Source of the DNA: Symbiodinium natans
Lineage: Eukaryota; Sar; Dinophyceae; Suessiales; Symbiodiniaceae
Direction: 5' to 3'
Assembly (NCBI GenBank): GCA_905221605.1
Contig: CAJNDS010001374.1
Span: forward strand, 1-21,003
DNA: 21,003 nt
Below the pieces are notes generated by a model. It was not told where the DNA came from. It did not search any database and saw nothing but the letters and a program-made list of their open reading frames with translations. Below, one piece after another: positions 10,921-19,387 of the stretch (position 1 is the stretch's first letter; every line of letters starts with the position of its first letter). The position numbers were made by a program, and so were the translations under genes.

Positions 10921-13263
10921 ATTCACAAAAAGATTGCCCTTGCCCGCAACCACACTCCAGCCTATGTCAGCTTGGCTCGCCGCATGAACAAGCTTCGAAG
11001 TGACACAGCGGCGCAACCGGAGATCTTCAAGGAGTTGGCATCTTTCTATGATCAGGTTCACAGTCCTGCAAGAGCTCTGAAAGCGCTTGGTTTGCAGCAT
11101 CACCCATCCACTTTGCGCATTTGTGGGTATCGTGACCCAATGCACATGAAGATAGTTTACCATGCAGACCCGGCTACGATGTACCAGCGAGAGCAGCCAT
11201 GGTCAGATCTTGCTCCCCCTGCACCTCCTGACAGCGACAGGCTTCACCACCAACCTGCGCCTGATGAGTCTGAAGGTAACGGTGACGGCCGCCTGGAGCC
11301 TGCAGCTGATCCTTCAGATCAGCCAGTGCCAGTGCAAGCTCATGACAATGAAGCACCGGTCGGTGCTCTGTCAAAGTCTTCAGATAGCCAGCCTCCCCGC
11401 AGGGTCCGGGGAAAGCAGTCGGATGTTCATGCTGTTGAGTTGCAGTCGCGTGATGAAGCAGTGGTGGCCTTGGGATTGAACAACGCTCTGGTGCCCATGA
11501 CAGATGATGCTGTTTTGCAGCGGTATGCTTTGCAGTCCATGTCTGGGCTTCTGGATGATTCAACTTCAGTGTCTGACAAAATCTACTCCATGCCATTCAG
11601 TAACCAGGCACTTCGAAGCTTGCGCTGGGCAGCCTGCCGGCATTCAGACGATGACCCTGTGCCGGTCTTGGATTGGGATTCCTTCAGCTTGCGAGGTCAT
11701 GTGTTTATGCAGATCATTCGCAAATCCGTTGGGAAGGTTGTTGTGCCTACCCGCACAGGTTTCTCCAACACCGACTGGGCGGTTTCCTTCTTGAGGGTTA
11801 CGGCAGTGAAGCGGCTGGGTGCTGGCTTTGGCGTGGTTGTCAACTCGAGCCCTGTCAGTTTACAAGACTTGGATTGCGACGAGTCTGCCACTCCTGTGGT
11901 ACTCTGCCTGGAAGCTTTGCCTCTGGAGTCATTGCTGGGCATGAGGAAATGGGAGAACACAAGCAATCTTGCATGTCATCTAAGAGTGCCAGCAGACGAT
12001 CCTGACAAGCTTGCCTTTGAAGATTCTGCGTGTCAGTCGTTGTTGAGTGATTTGCTGGCAGCCGGTTCCTACACCGTTGCAGGCAACGACCCTTTGCACA
12101 CCGAGAAGTCTCAGCTGTTGGAAAAGCTTGAAGCTCGGGACTGGGCTAGGCGTGACAAGGATGGCGGCTGGGCAGTGACAAAGAAGGGCCACAGGCGCGT
12201 CGAAGTTGAGACCGTCTTGACAAGTTTGGGGAAAGTGTTCGAGGCTCGTGATGTGGGGCTTCAGGACATGGAAATGGTAGAGCTGTTGTTGACTCTTCGA
12301 GATCAAGGCTGGCACCACCAAGGGCTGGAGTCCAAGAGACTTTTGGACAAAGGCGCAGCGTATAAGCTTGAAGATGAGAAGATTTGGTATTACCTCAAGA
12401 CAAACTCATATCTTTGCAAAGATTACCTTCTCTGCCTGCTCAAAGCAGAACAGCATGGCAGCCCTGTTCCACACCTTCAGCCTGCCAACGTGTACGCACA
12501 ACTGCTAGGCAAGCCAGGGTCCACCCAAACTCGTCGCAGGAAAGAGAATGCCTTGATTTTCATGGATGATGAAGACGTTTGGGTGGCAGAGTCAGCTCTT
12601 GTACCTGTGCGAGCTCCACGAAAAAGAGCCCGTCTTGGGGTTCAATCGGCTCCTGCGTTGGAGGATGCTGACGATGCTGACATGGGCGAAGAAGGCGTTG
12701 AGCACGATGTTGTTGAGGCTGAGTCCGAGGCAGAGGCCCACGCTCCAGAGGAAGCTGCAGCTGGAGAGGCGGAACCCAGGCCAGATGCAAGTTCCTCTTC
12801 ATCTTCTTCAAGCAGTTCTTCTTCTGGTTCCAGTTCACAAAGCAGTGGGGGGTCTGATTCCTCATCTTCTTCCTCCTCTTCAAGTTCCGATAGCGAGAGC
12901 AAGCAGGGTGGCAAACGTGCTGGGAGGAGGGCAGAGGGTTTGACGAGAAGACGTGATGTGGCCACATCTTATGGTCTCTGTCGCATAACTCCCACAAAGA
13001 CCGGCTTCCAGCTGACCTGTAAGCACCCCAAACATGATTCCGGTACTGCGGCGTGCACGAAAACACGAAGTTCCAAGATCGATGGTCCGGAGGTGACCTT
13101 GAGAATGTTGAAGTTTTGGGCCCAGAAAGGCCGCCATGTATCTTCCAAGAAGGAACATCAGGGCCGATGCTGGCAAGAAGTTTTGAAGGCCTTCAAGAAT
13201 GGCACTCTGCCATCTGAAGAAGAGTTGAATGCAGCGCCCGTGAAGTCTTACCCTAAACGCTGA
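10921..13263 (+). CDS. Giant hAT-like transposase-related protein, exon 2 (residues ~911-1690)
   Basis: This continues exon 1 in phase 0 with IHKKIALARNHTPAYVSLAR and ends at TGA 13261-13263. No convincing ATG opens this frame, which supports its being a downstream exon rather than a second gene. Visible parts in order: a helical segment after the catalytic Glu; an acidic/proline-rich linker; a central globular region; a possible winged-helix stretch (DWARRDKDGGWAVTKKGHRR, ~12140-12200); a basic patch RAPRKRARLG at ~12610-12640 that could be a nuclear localisation signal; an acidic run; and poly-serine tracts at ~12787-12895. The last ~100 residues have Cys/His spacing (CRITPTK...CKHPKHDSGTAAC) that might bind zinc. 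I do not recognise the family of this C-terminal half. Confidence 0.65.
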   Translation: MHKKIALARNHTPAYVSLARRMNKLRSDTAAQPEIFKELASFYDQVHSPARALKALGLQHHPSTLRICGYRDPMHMKIVYHADPATMYQREQPWSDLAPPAPPDSDRLHHQPAPDESEGNGDGRLEPAADPSDQPVPVQAHDNEAPVGALSKSSDSQPPRRVRGKQSDVHAVELQSRDEAVVALGLNNALVPMTDDAVLQRYALQSMSGLLDDSTSVSDKIYSMPFSNQALRSLRWAACRHSDDDPVPVLDWDSFSLRGHVFMQIIRKSVGKVVVPTRTGFSNTDWAVSFLRVTAVKRLGAGFGVVVNSSPVSLQDLDCDESATPVVLCLEALPLESLLGMRKWENTSNLACHLRVPADDPDKLAFEDSACQSLLSDLLAAGSYTVAGNDPLHTEKSQLLEKLEARDWARRDKDGGWAVTKKGHRRVEVETVLTSLGKVFEARDVGLQDMEMVELLLTLRDQGWHHQGLESKRLLDKGAAYKLEDEKIWYYLKTNSYLCKDYLLCLLKAEQHGSPVPHLQPANVYAQLLGKPGSTQTRRRKENALIFMDDEDVWVAESALVPVRAPRKRARLGVQSAPALEDADDADMGEEGVEHDVVEAESEAEAHAPEEAAAGEAEPRPDASSSSSSSSSSSSGSSSQSSGGSDSSSSSSSSSSDSESKQGGKRAGRRAEGLTRRRDVATSYGLCRITPTKTGFQLTCKHPKHDSGTAACTKTRSSKIDGPEVTLRMLKFWAQKGRHVSSKKEHQGRCWQEVLKAFKNGTLPSEEELNAAPVKSYPKR

Positions 13264-13748
13264 ACCGCATTGGGGCTTGGCAGTTGCTGTGTAGCAGCTT
13301 TGTAGACCACCCTCAAGCTAACAAGCTGAACTCTGGTGTGAACTTATTTATTGTGTTGACTGTTTGTTTTGCATCGTGATGCAAAAGGATCAGCGTGCAG
13401 CTCAGCCAGCTTGCTGCTCCAGACCCCAGACAGAGTCTCAGAAAGAGGTCGTGCCGTTTGTTCAGTTTGCTTGAGCAGACGATATTCTGTTTCAGGTGTT
13501 TCAGACTTATAAGCTTGCTGCTGTAGAACGCAGACCGCACACCTCAGAAGTTTCACAAAAGCACCGCAGAGCGTCAGTTTGTCAGAAAATCCACGCAAAC
13601 TCGCGAAATCCCCAAAAATCCCCGAAACCTTCTTTGCGGCAGAGTTCTGGTGCGGTTGGTGCGGTTGGGTTTCCGGTGGGGCTTTGGGACGGCCTTTGGG
13701 GGTCCCTGGGGTCCTGCTGGGGGCCTGGGGCCCGGCTGGGGATGGGCG

Positions 13749-13955
13749 CTCGGAATGCTCGAAATTCGTGGGCTGCCTGCTCGGAATTTTTGCTGGGTCG
13801 CTCGGAATTTTTGCTGGTCGCTCGGAATGCTCGAATTTCGCCCTTCTTAGCCACCTCTTTGACTTGCTCGGAATTGGGGCTGGTTGCTCGGAATTTTTGG
13901 GGGTTGCTCGGAATTTTCCTTGGTTGCTCGGAACGCTCGGAATTGCTCGAAATTG
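13749..13955. repeat. 20 bp minisatellite with CTCGGAA core
   Basis: CTCGGAA occurs at 13749, 13780, 13801, 13821, 13867, 13887, 13907, 13927 and 13936, with CTCGAA variants at 13758, 13830 and 13946. Spacing is exactly 20 bp for 13801-13821 and for 13867-13887-13907-13927. The unit is close to TTGCTCGGAATTTTTGCTGG. It has no stop codon in several frames, which explains the Asn-Ser-Glu-rich frames on the minus strand. Confidence 0.85.
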
Positions 13956-14591
13956 CTTTGGGCCCACGAGCCTTGAAACCGTAGGTCAAGGCCCGTTTAG
14001 GCTCTGAGCCTCCCCGGGCCTCCCCGGCTGGCAAACCGGCGGAGCAATTGAAATTTCGTTGATTTGCGCGGCGTCTACGGGCTCGTTGTCAAAAGTGCCA
14101 GAATGCCTAAGGTCAGTAACAATCGTTGGTGGTTGAGTGGCATTGTGACAAAGTTTCATGTTCATGCGTGGTTTCCAGGTAGTTCCAGGCTCCAGGCTCC
14201 AGGCCGTGCTCTCAACTCTCAACTTTCAATGATTGTCATTGATATAGGATATCGAAAGCTATGGCAGCTATGAGAGAAGAATCAGAAGAATAAAGATGCA
14301 ATTAAACTCACAGGCGCAAGAACTACTATTGCCTGACTGCCTGACAACGTGTCTTTTCTAGATTTCTAGGATTCTGGGATACCATTGTCGGCAGTCTGCC
14401 GCAGTCATGCAATGTAATGCCCGGACTGTGCTGGCCAGTTCCCTGAGTGTTCTGAGTTCTGAGATGTAGGTGAAGCAGTGTAGCTGTCCCAAACTCTACG
14501 TCTGTCACGTCCCCAATCCTCAGAAATCAGAAGGGCACAAACAAGTGTGCCTAGCACAAGCAGTGACAAGCAGCAGAAACAATTTTGTTGT

Positions 14592-14593
14592 AG
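14592..14593 (+). promoter_or_regulatory. Candidate splice or trans-splice acceptor AG before the methyltransferase ATG
   Basis: AATTTTGTTGTAG|GCC lies 15 bases before the ATG at 14608. Dinoflagellate nuclear mRNAs receive a spliced leader at such AG sites. This is context only and is unproven. Confidence 0.35.
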
Positions 14594-14607
14594 GCCAGCG
14601 GTGCATC

Positions 14608-15252
14608 ATGGCAGAAGCAAGCCGGGTCTTGCGGCCTGGCCCGCAATCGCTGGATGAGCTGTGCAGCTGGCCACTTACAGTCGTTCAAAGCCTCGTTTCT
14701 GCAAAGGATGGCAATGATGGAGAGCGGTTTAGTCGTTTGAAGGCCTTGCTGGGGCGAGGGCTCTGGATCGATTCTGATTACTCCGGAATTGCTGGGGAGC
14801 ATGAAGTGATGCACCAAATGGTGGAAGCGTTGAATCTGGTTGCGTCAGGTTCTGGCGTAGAAGCCTTGAAAGATGTCAAGATAGTACATGGACGCTTTTG
14901 TGACAAGGCAAAGCAGCAGCAGCAGGTTCTGCGCTTCATCAGCAGCTTGCACAACAACAGCATTTGTGTTTTTGACGACTTGAACGACCGCCTGCCTGAG
15001 ACAGCCCGGGCAGTCTTGGACAATATGACCCCGAAGCAGAAGATATCAAGCAAGGAAGCAGCGGACCTGTACCGGAACATGTCAGAGTGGCTGATGGAGA
15101 ACCGTGCCTGGGTTTTTGCGCAGGAGAATTCGTGCCAATGCTTGGTTCATGACAGACGCTGCCGTGTGGTGAAAGATGCAGAGACCTCAGAGACCGATCA
15201 GACCATGCTGTCACCGTCACCGTTGTCGAGCCAGTCGGAAGAAGAAGAAGAA
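14608..15252 (+). CDS. C5 cytosine DNA methyltransferase, N-terminal exon (motif I), truncated by a LINE
   Basis: This encodes the cofactor-binding part of a DNA cytosine-5 methyltransferase, which transfers methyl from S-adenosylmethionine to cytosine in nuclear DNA. ATG 14608 is the first usable in-frame start; an in-frame TAG lies at 14467. Residues 52-66 (LWIDSDYSGIAGEHE) are motif I, with YSGIAG for the usual FxGxGG. ICVFDDLNDRLP (119-130) and SCQCLVHDRRCR (175-186) are further conserved-looking blocks. After an acidic run of glutamates (~215) the similarity stops. The frame runs on to 15390, but that tail is the antisense of LINE 3' sequence. The rest of the enzyme resumes at 19.1 kb in the same codon phase. 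Uninterrupted, the enzyme would be ~602 residues. I assign the family from motifs only; I also recall this type from dinoflagellates. Confidence 0.75.
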
Positions 15253-15263
15253 AAGTTGTCTGC
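15253..15263 (+). repeat. Candidate LINE target-site duplication, 3' side of LINE
   Basis: AAGTTGTCTGC here and AAGTTGTTTGC at 19121-19131 match at 10 of 11 bases, and both begin on a codon of the methyltransferase frame (Lys-Leu). The rival pair is CCAGTCGGA at 15231-15239 and 19081-19089: 9 of 9 matching and also in phase. Only one pair can be the real duplication. Confidence 0.5.
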
Positions 15264-15278
15264 AGCATCCTGGTCGCG

Positions 15279-15333
15279 GGATAGCTGCAACAGAAGGCGG
15301 GGCACGTGGTACCCCGAGGGATTGGAGCTATCC
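15279..15333 (-). other. LINE 3' stem-loop overlapping the stop codon
   Basis: In LINE sense the 8-base arm GGATAGCT (15333-15326) pairs perfectly with AGCTATCC (15286-15279), enclosing a smaller GGGG/CCCC stem (15315-15312 with 15302-15299). The stop codon TAG is part of the outer arm. Some LINE reverse transcriptases recognise a 3' hairpin on their own RNA, so this is a candidate recognition structure. Inferred from base pairing only. Confidence 0.55.
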
Positions 15334-18300
15334 AAGCTCCTCTGCATCAGGGTCAGCCTGACTGTCGCTATTGTTGTATCTAGTACTTAAGACTTGAGCT
15401 CTGACTTTGCACAAATCAAGCAAGAGCTCGATGTCTGTTGCCTGCCTCGGGCGAGGCCACGCAAGTTGCCTGAAAAGCAAGTCAGGCATGGGATGGCTAG
15501 TGGATCTCAGTCCTTTACATTGCCACTCGTGCTCTCGGCCGGAGTCAAGCGAGTGACAGAATGCACATCTGGGAACCTGCAAGTGCTGCGTGAAAGCATA
15601 ACGAGCCTGTGACACGTAGTGTGCTGTGGTGATGGCACGGATATGCGGACGGTGATGCAAGGCATGGTTGCGCCATTGGGTGGCGGCAGCCTTAGCCCTG
15701 GGGCTTGCCTCTCTCCATGTCACATCATGGAGGGCCAAAGCAGCCTTGGAACCTGAACGCAAGAAGAAACCCCATTGTTGGGCTCTCCAAGCTTCGCGCA
15801 GGGCATGCGCAATGGCACGCTGACCGTCATTCGGGGCCAGATGCACTGTGAATCCGTCTTGCTGACGGGTGTCAGGGCTGACGCCCGTGGCGTCGAGTTT
15901 GAACATAGCAAGAGCGTGGGTCCATGTCCATGGGCCCTGTTCAGCCCAGCCTTGACGCTTGAGCCATTGCCGGGCCATGGCAATGGGCCCTTGGTTCTGG
16001 ACGTTTCCAGTCCAGCAACTGCGCATTTCAGGGGTCACGTGTGATAGGATATAGATGGTTTGGCATGCACCTACTTGGAACCTGGGGTCGGCAGCGTGGC
16101 CTGCCAAGAGCCTATGCAGGGGGCCAGAAGCCCCTAAGGAGTCAGTGCGGCCCCAACAGGAGCGAAGAGCCGTCTGTATGGGTGCAATCTCACTTAGGTT
16201 AGGGATGCGTGACCAGCCGCCTGAAGTGGCGACGGCCATGCCAGAGCCTTTTGCAAACTTCAGCTTTTGGGACTTTGCAATTGGCAAACGAGTGACCTCA
16301 AGGATAAGCCTTCGGGCAGAAAGCAAACGGTCAGTCTCATCTTGCGAGGGCCCAGTCCAGGCACGGGTCAGCTGGAGTCGAGTGCCTAGGATCTTGGGCC
16401 TATCCACAACGGTGCCCTCAGTGCGGGCGTTGGCAAGGAAATTTTGAAGGGATCGCTGCTGAGCGACACCTCCAGTGGCGGCAAACTCAGCTTTGCTCCG
16501 GTTTTCAGCCAGGCACAGGAGACGGAGCTCCTCTTTCCAGAAGCGCGCTGTGGAGGCGCAGCGCTCCAAGGTGGAGGTGAACCAGCTTCTGTCATCTAAG
16601 TAGATGCGGTTGAGCTGTCTGCCAGGAAGCGGATCCAACTTAAGTTTGATGCGAGCCATGGCCTCGCTAAGGACAGCACAGAGTGCCACAGGTGATGCGG
16701 AATCACCCTGTGGCAAACAGTGCACGTTGCGACAGGGGACGCTGCCCATGACTTTGTCAGCGCATATCCAGCGCGTCTGCTGGCACCATGTGCTGCCAAA
16801 GGCATGCAGCACGTTGGAGGGAAAGCGCATGCGGCGCAAGGCGGCGAGACAGAACTCGGCGGCCATGGAGTCGAAAGCTTTAGCCAGGTCGGCCGCGCCG
16901 ACGAACCGGACATCGTCGGTACGGCCACGTCGGCCGGGCAGCTTGCCCCGCTCGAGTTGAGCGAGAGGCTCAAGAAGGGCTGTGTGGACCCCTCTCTTCT
17001 TTATGGCGCCATGCTGTTCCGGCGGCATGACACGCTGCGTCCATGAAGCGAGCTGCTGAACACGGGCTGAGGACCACAACCTATACCAGGTACTACTTAG
17101 GCTGATGGGGCGGAGGGACTTAAGGGCTCCGGGCTCCTTATTAGTCTTTTGAAGATGGATTTGCTTCCATTGCTTAAGCTGTTCAGGCCAGGGCTGGCCG
17201 CCTTCGATGCGAAGGAAGAGCTTGCACGCATGCTGCAACATAACGTCTGGCATGAGCGAGATCTCATAGCCACGCCAACCGTCGATGCCGGGAGCTTTGT
17301 GGTGCTGCTTGCGGGCTGCTTGGCGCAGCATCTCGGGGGTGAGTACCGGCAGGTCAGGAGGGTCCTGGTCCGGCCAAGAAGGAGTTTGGGAGGCGAGGCG
17401 ATCCAGGAGGGACAGCTGCTCGGGGGTGACTTGCTGAGGCCAGATGCCTCGCCAGTACTGCGAGAGTGCTTGCATCATAGCCTCGCCCGCAATGGGTTCA
17501 CCCGAGCGGGGGCACTTGATGGCCGTCAAAGGAGCGCTGATCTTGTGGCGAGCCAGACGCTTCCAGACAGCACTGTCTTCATGACGAAGTTTGAACTTCC
17601 AGGCAGCAATGCGAGCTGCACTTTCGGCCTCTTCCTCGAGGCGAATGGTTTGCTGAATCCAGTCTCTGCAGTTGTCAAGGTGACGGCGAGCGGTAGGCTG
17701 GAAAGGACATGACAAGTCGCGACTGTCACGCTGCAAGTGGCAGTACAGGCCAGCCCGGTTCTGCCGGCTTCTGGCGTTGTTCCAGTACTCGACATGCCGG
17801 CGCCAGAACCTTTGAAGTCTGGCCAGCTTGACTGTGCGGTGATTACCAGGCTGAGGCACGGAGTGCTTGTGCACCTGAACCAAGCGTGGGGTTTGGAGCT
17901 TGACATGTTTAAGGGCTTGCTTACGCTGTTTAGAACTGCTGGGCAAGTGACGGATCAAGGCATCTCTGAAACAGGCATCCAGAGCTGACATGAAAGCCTC
18001 CCAAGTATCGTCTGCGGGGCGATACAGCTGCCACAACTCTTCCAGAGTGGAGGTCCAGGCATGGTCGTCTACCACAGACGGCTTTGCATAGTCAGGGACC
18101 GGTGCGAGTCTGAGGGTGTGCGGAGAGCACGGGACGGGTCTGTAGCCCGTGTATTGGATCATCTTGTGATCCGCCCACTTGTCTTGCAAGGCCGTTGGCC
18201 GGAAGTCAAGGCCCTTTTGGAGAGACCAGTCAAGGCAAGTGCCGGTGTCCCAACGGGTGACTTGCGGTGTCGGGTACAAGTCCTGGGGACAGCCATCGTC

Positions 18301-19353
18301 GCTATTGCCAGCGTCGGGGATTCTCACAGCGGGGTACTGCAGAGATCCGTGCAAGGTTGCAGCCCAAGCGGCCAGGGACTCGCCACGGGGATCACAGTTG
18401 AAGTCCCCCCCGACGAACCAGGCACAACTGCCCAAGGAGGCGAGGTCTGTCATGAGAGCCTCGTTGTAGGCATCCTGCTGCAAGTTGGTGAGGCCAGGTC
18501 TGCGATAGGCCGAGACGACGTGCAGCTGGCCGGTTGCAATCCGTATCCACTCCCCCTCAAAGGATCTGTGGCAAGACGCGTGCAGTGCGGGGATGCCGCG
18601 GGCAACGGCTATGGCCACCCCGCCCGAGGGCTTAATGCAGCGCATTTTCTGCTCGTTAAGCTGCGTGGCCTGGGAAACACAGTGAAAGAACTGCCAATAC
18701 TCGTGAGCCTGGGCAACCTGTTTGGCAGAAAGTGTGTCAAGGAAAGTTTCCTGGAACAGGACTATCTCGGCGCCACAGCGCATGGCATAGTTGAGTGCTC
18801 TCACCCCCCGTTTGTGGTAACTCCGGAGATTGAGCTGCAGGATTTTGAGCGTGGCAGTGGAAGAAGACTTTCCAGCTGGCGTGACCAGGGGGGCAGACAC
18901 GACAGCCCCTGATGGCCCCGGGTTGGGCTCGATGCCCTCGCTGCACAAGTTACGAATCCATCCCCCTAAAGAAGAGAAGGAGAAAGCGGAAATTTTGGGC
19001 GCATGGGCAGGACATGCTGCTTTGGAAACAGCCAGATCAGGCTGAGCGCCGGGCCATCTGGCGGAGATGCACCTGGGCTGCCAGTCGGAGTCCAGCCTTT
19101 CAACAAGGCATGTGAGGCGCAAGTTGTTTGCGTCAGAGTCGGAGTTGGATTGCCCCGTGTCCAGGAGCATTGCAGAAGAAGAGACTGCCCGCAGCAGCTC
19201 CAACTTCGTGCGCGTGAATATGGCCGGCACTGTGTGTACAGGATGGAGTGCTGCAGGCAAGGGCTTGCACTTTGCAGATCCATCTGAACGACCACATGCG
19301 ATATGGGCGAGTGAGCGTGTGGCTCGCGCTGAACAAGGGCTGGAAGATTTCAT
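15328..19353 (-). CDS. LINE polyprotein: 2A-like motif, AP-type endonuclease, reverse transcriptase, zinc knuckle
   Basis: This 1341-codon frame has no internal stop. The endonuclease lies at ~169-402, with LQLNLRS, QETFLD (Glu202), GGDFNCDPRG (Asp317, Asn319), DWSL (Asp375) and the closing ADH (395-397). It would nick target DNA. The reverse transcriptase lies at ~680-960: APGIDGWRGYE, LRPISLSS, HGAIKKRGVHT, ADLAKAFDS (catalytic Asp822), LPQGDSASP and YLDD at 919-922 (catalytic Asp pair). The C-terminus has Cys1263-x2-Cys-x8-His-x3-Cys, a zinc-knuckle-like motif. All key catalytic residues appear to be present. The annotated ATG at 19353 is not the LINE's own: codons 1 to ~77-91 are antisense to the methyltransferase exon. 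The authentic LINE coding part is therefore about 15328-19120, and the natural N-terminus is missing. GIEPNPGP (140-147) is a 2A-like motif. Confidence 0.9.
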   Translation of the reverse strand: MKSSSPCSARATRSLAHIACGRSDGSAKCKPLPAALHPVHTVPAIFTRTKLELLRAVSSSAMLLDTGQSNSDSDANNLRLTCLVERLDSDWQPRCISARWPGAQPDLAVSKAACPAHAPKISAFSFSSLGGWIRNLCSEGIEPNPGPSGAVVSAPLVTPAGKSSSTATLKILQLNLRSYHKRGVRALNYAMRCGAEIVLFQETFLDTLSAKQVAQAHEYWQFFHCVSQATQLNEQKMRCIKPSGGVAIAVARGIPALHASCHRSFEGEWIRIATGQLHVVSAYRRPGLTNLQQDAYNEALMTDLASLGSCAWFVGGDFNCDPRGESLAAWAATLHGSLQYPAVRIPDAGNSDDGCPQDLYPTPQVTRWDTGTCLDWSLQKGLDFRPTALQDKWADHKMIQYTGYRPVPCSPHTLRLAPVPDYAKPSVVDDHAWTSTLEELWQLYRPADDTWEAFMSALDACFRDALIRHLPSSSKQRKQALKHVKLQTPRLVQVHKHSVPQPGNHRTVKLARLQRFWRRHVEYWNNARSRQNRAGLYCHLQRDSRDLSCPFQPTARRHLDNCRDWIQQTIRLEEEAESAARIAAWKFKLRHEDSAVWKRLARHKISAPLTAIKCPRSGEPIAGEAMMQALSQYWRGIWPQQVTPEQLSLLDRLASQTPSWPDQDPPDLPVLTPEMLRQAARKQHHKAPGIDGWRGYEISLMPDVMLQHACKLFLRIEGGQPWPEQLKQWKQIHLQKTNKEPGALKSLRPISLSSTWYRLWSSARVQQLASWTQRVMPPEQHGAIKKRGVHTALLEPLAQLERGKLPGRRGRTDDVRFVGAADLAKAFDSMAAEFCLAALRRMRFPSNVLHAFGSTWCQQTRWICADKVMGSVPCRNVHCLPQGDSASPVALCAVLSEAMARIKLKLDPLPGRQLNRIYLDDRSWFTSTLERCASTARFWKEELRLLCLAENRSKAEFAATGGVAQQRSLQNFLANARTEGTVVDRPKILGTRLQLTRAWTGPSQDETDRLLSARRLILEVTRLPIAKSQKLKFAKGSGMAVATSGGWSRIPNLSEIAPIQTALRSCWGRTDSLGASGPLHRLLAGHAADPRFQVGACQTIYILSHVTPEMRSCWTGNVQNQGPIAMARQWLKRQGWAEQGPWTWTHALAMFKLDATGVSPDTRQQDGFTVHLAPNDGQRAIAHALREAWRAQQWGFFLRSGSKAALALHDVTWREASPRAKAAATQWRNHALHHRPHIRAITTAHYVSQARYAFTQHLQVPRCAFCHSLDSGREHEWQCKGLRSTSHPMPDLLFRQLAWPRPRQATDIELLLDLCKVRAQVLSTRYNNSDSQADPDAEELG
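18913..18936 (-). other. 2A-like ribosome-skipping motif in the LINE frame
   Basis: The residues are GIEPNPGP, preceded by GGWIRNLCSE. The classical 2A signature is D-x-E-x-N-P-G-P, with chain separation between the last Gly and Pro. Here the first Asp is Gly, so efficiency is uncertain. Such motifs are known near the N-terminus of some LINE proteins. It sits ~22 residues before the endonuclease begins, where it could release an upstream protein that is lost in this truncated copy. Confidence 0.7.
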
Positions 19354-19387
19354 GATCAGTGAATGTACTCCCCGCTACCCAGTTCAG
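19121..19387 (+). CDS. C5 cytosine DNA methyltransferase, middle exon (motifs IV and VI)
   Basis: The frame reads KLFASESELDC... and then RVNMAGTVCTGWSAAGKG, which is motif IV. Its Cys (codon 19235-19237, residue ~254 of the joined protein) is the likely nucleophile; the usual Pro-Cys is Val-Cys here. FADPSERPHAIW follows, then EDFMISECTPRYP, where the Glu of ECT (~296) stands in for motif VI ENV. The exon is antisense to the start of the long LINE frame (19121-19353). The 3' end GTTCAG|GCCGGG is a GC donor in phase 0. The upstream edge depends on which LINE junction is right: 19121, or 19090 if CCAGTCGGA is the duplication. Both keep the same phase. Confidence 0.75.

Larger units (their letters stand above)
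13264..14607. other. Intergenic region with a minisatellite; no supported gene
   Basis: Open frames on both strands through 13344-14030 result from the minisatellite and the GC-rich block next to it (~13650-13740). Stuttered words appear again near 14176-14210 (TTCCAGGCTCCAGGCTCCAGG, CTCTCAACTCTCAACTTTCAA). The region separates two plus-strand genes. Confidence 0.55.
15264..19120 (-). mobile_element. 5'-truncated LINE (non-LTR retrotransposon) inserted antisense in the methyltransferase gene
   Basis: The element lies between two parts of one methyltransferase reading frame. Boundaries are set by the 11 bp near-direct repeat; the alternative is 15240-19080, set by the exact 9 bp repeat CCAGTCGGA. 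In the alternative, the LINE 3' end would carry a short TTC-rich tail (GAAGAAGAAGAA on the plus strand). It contains the endonuclease, reverse transcriptase and zinc-knuckle regions, a short 3' UTR with a stem-loop and no poly(A). No in-frame ATG lies between the LINE 5' edge and codon 191 of the long frame, so the copy is truncated and lacks its own start. Confidence 0.75.

Noticed and set aside
13344-14034. Minus-strand frames of 207 and 150 codons, rich in Asn-Ser-Glu-Arg-Pro
   Set aside because: The 20 bp minisatellite keeps several frames open at once; no domain is visible.
17149-18912. Plus-strand frames at 17149-17712 and 18061-18912
   Set aside because: They are antisense shadows of the LINE endonuclease/reverse transcriptase frame and show no protein motifs.
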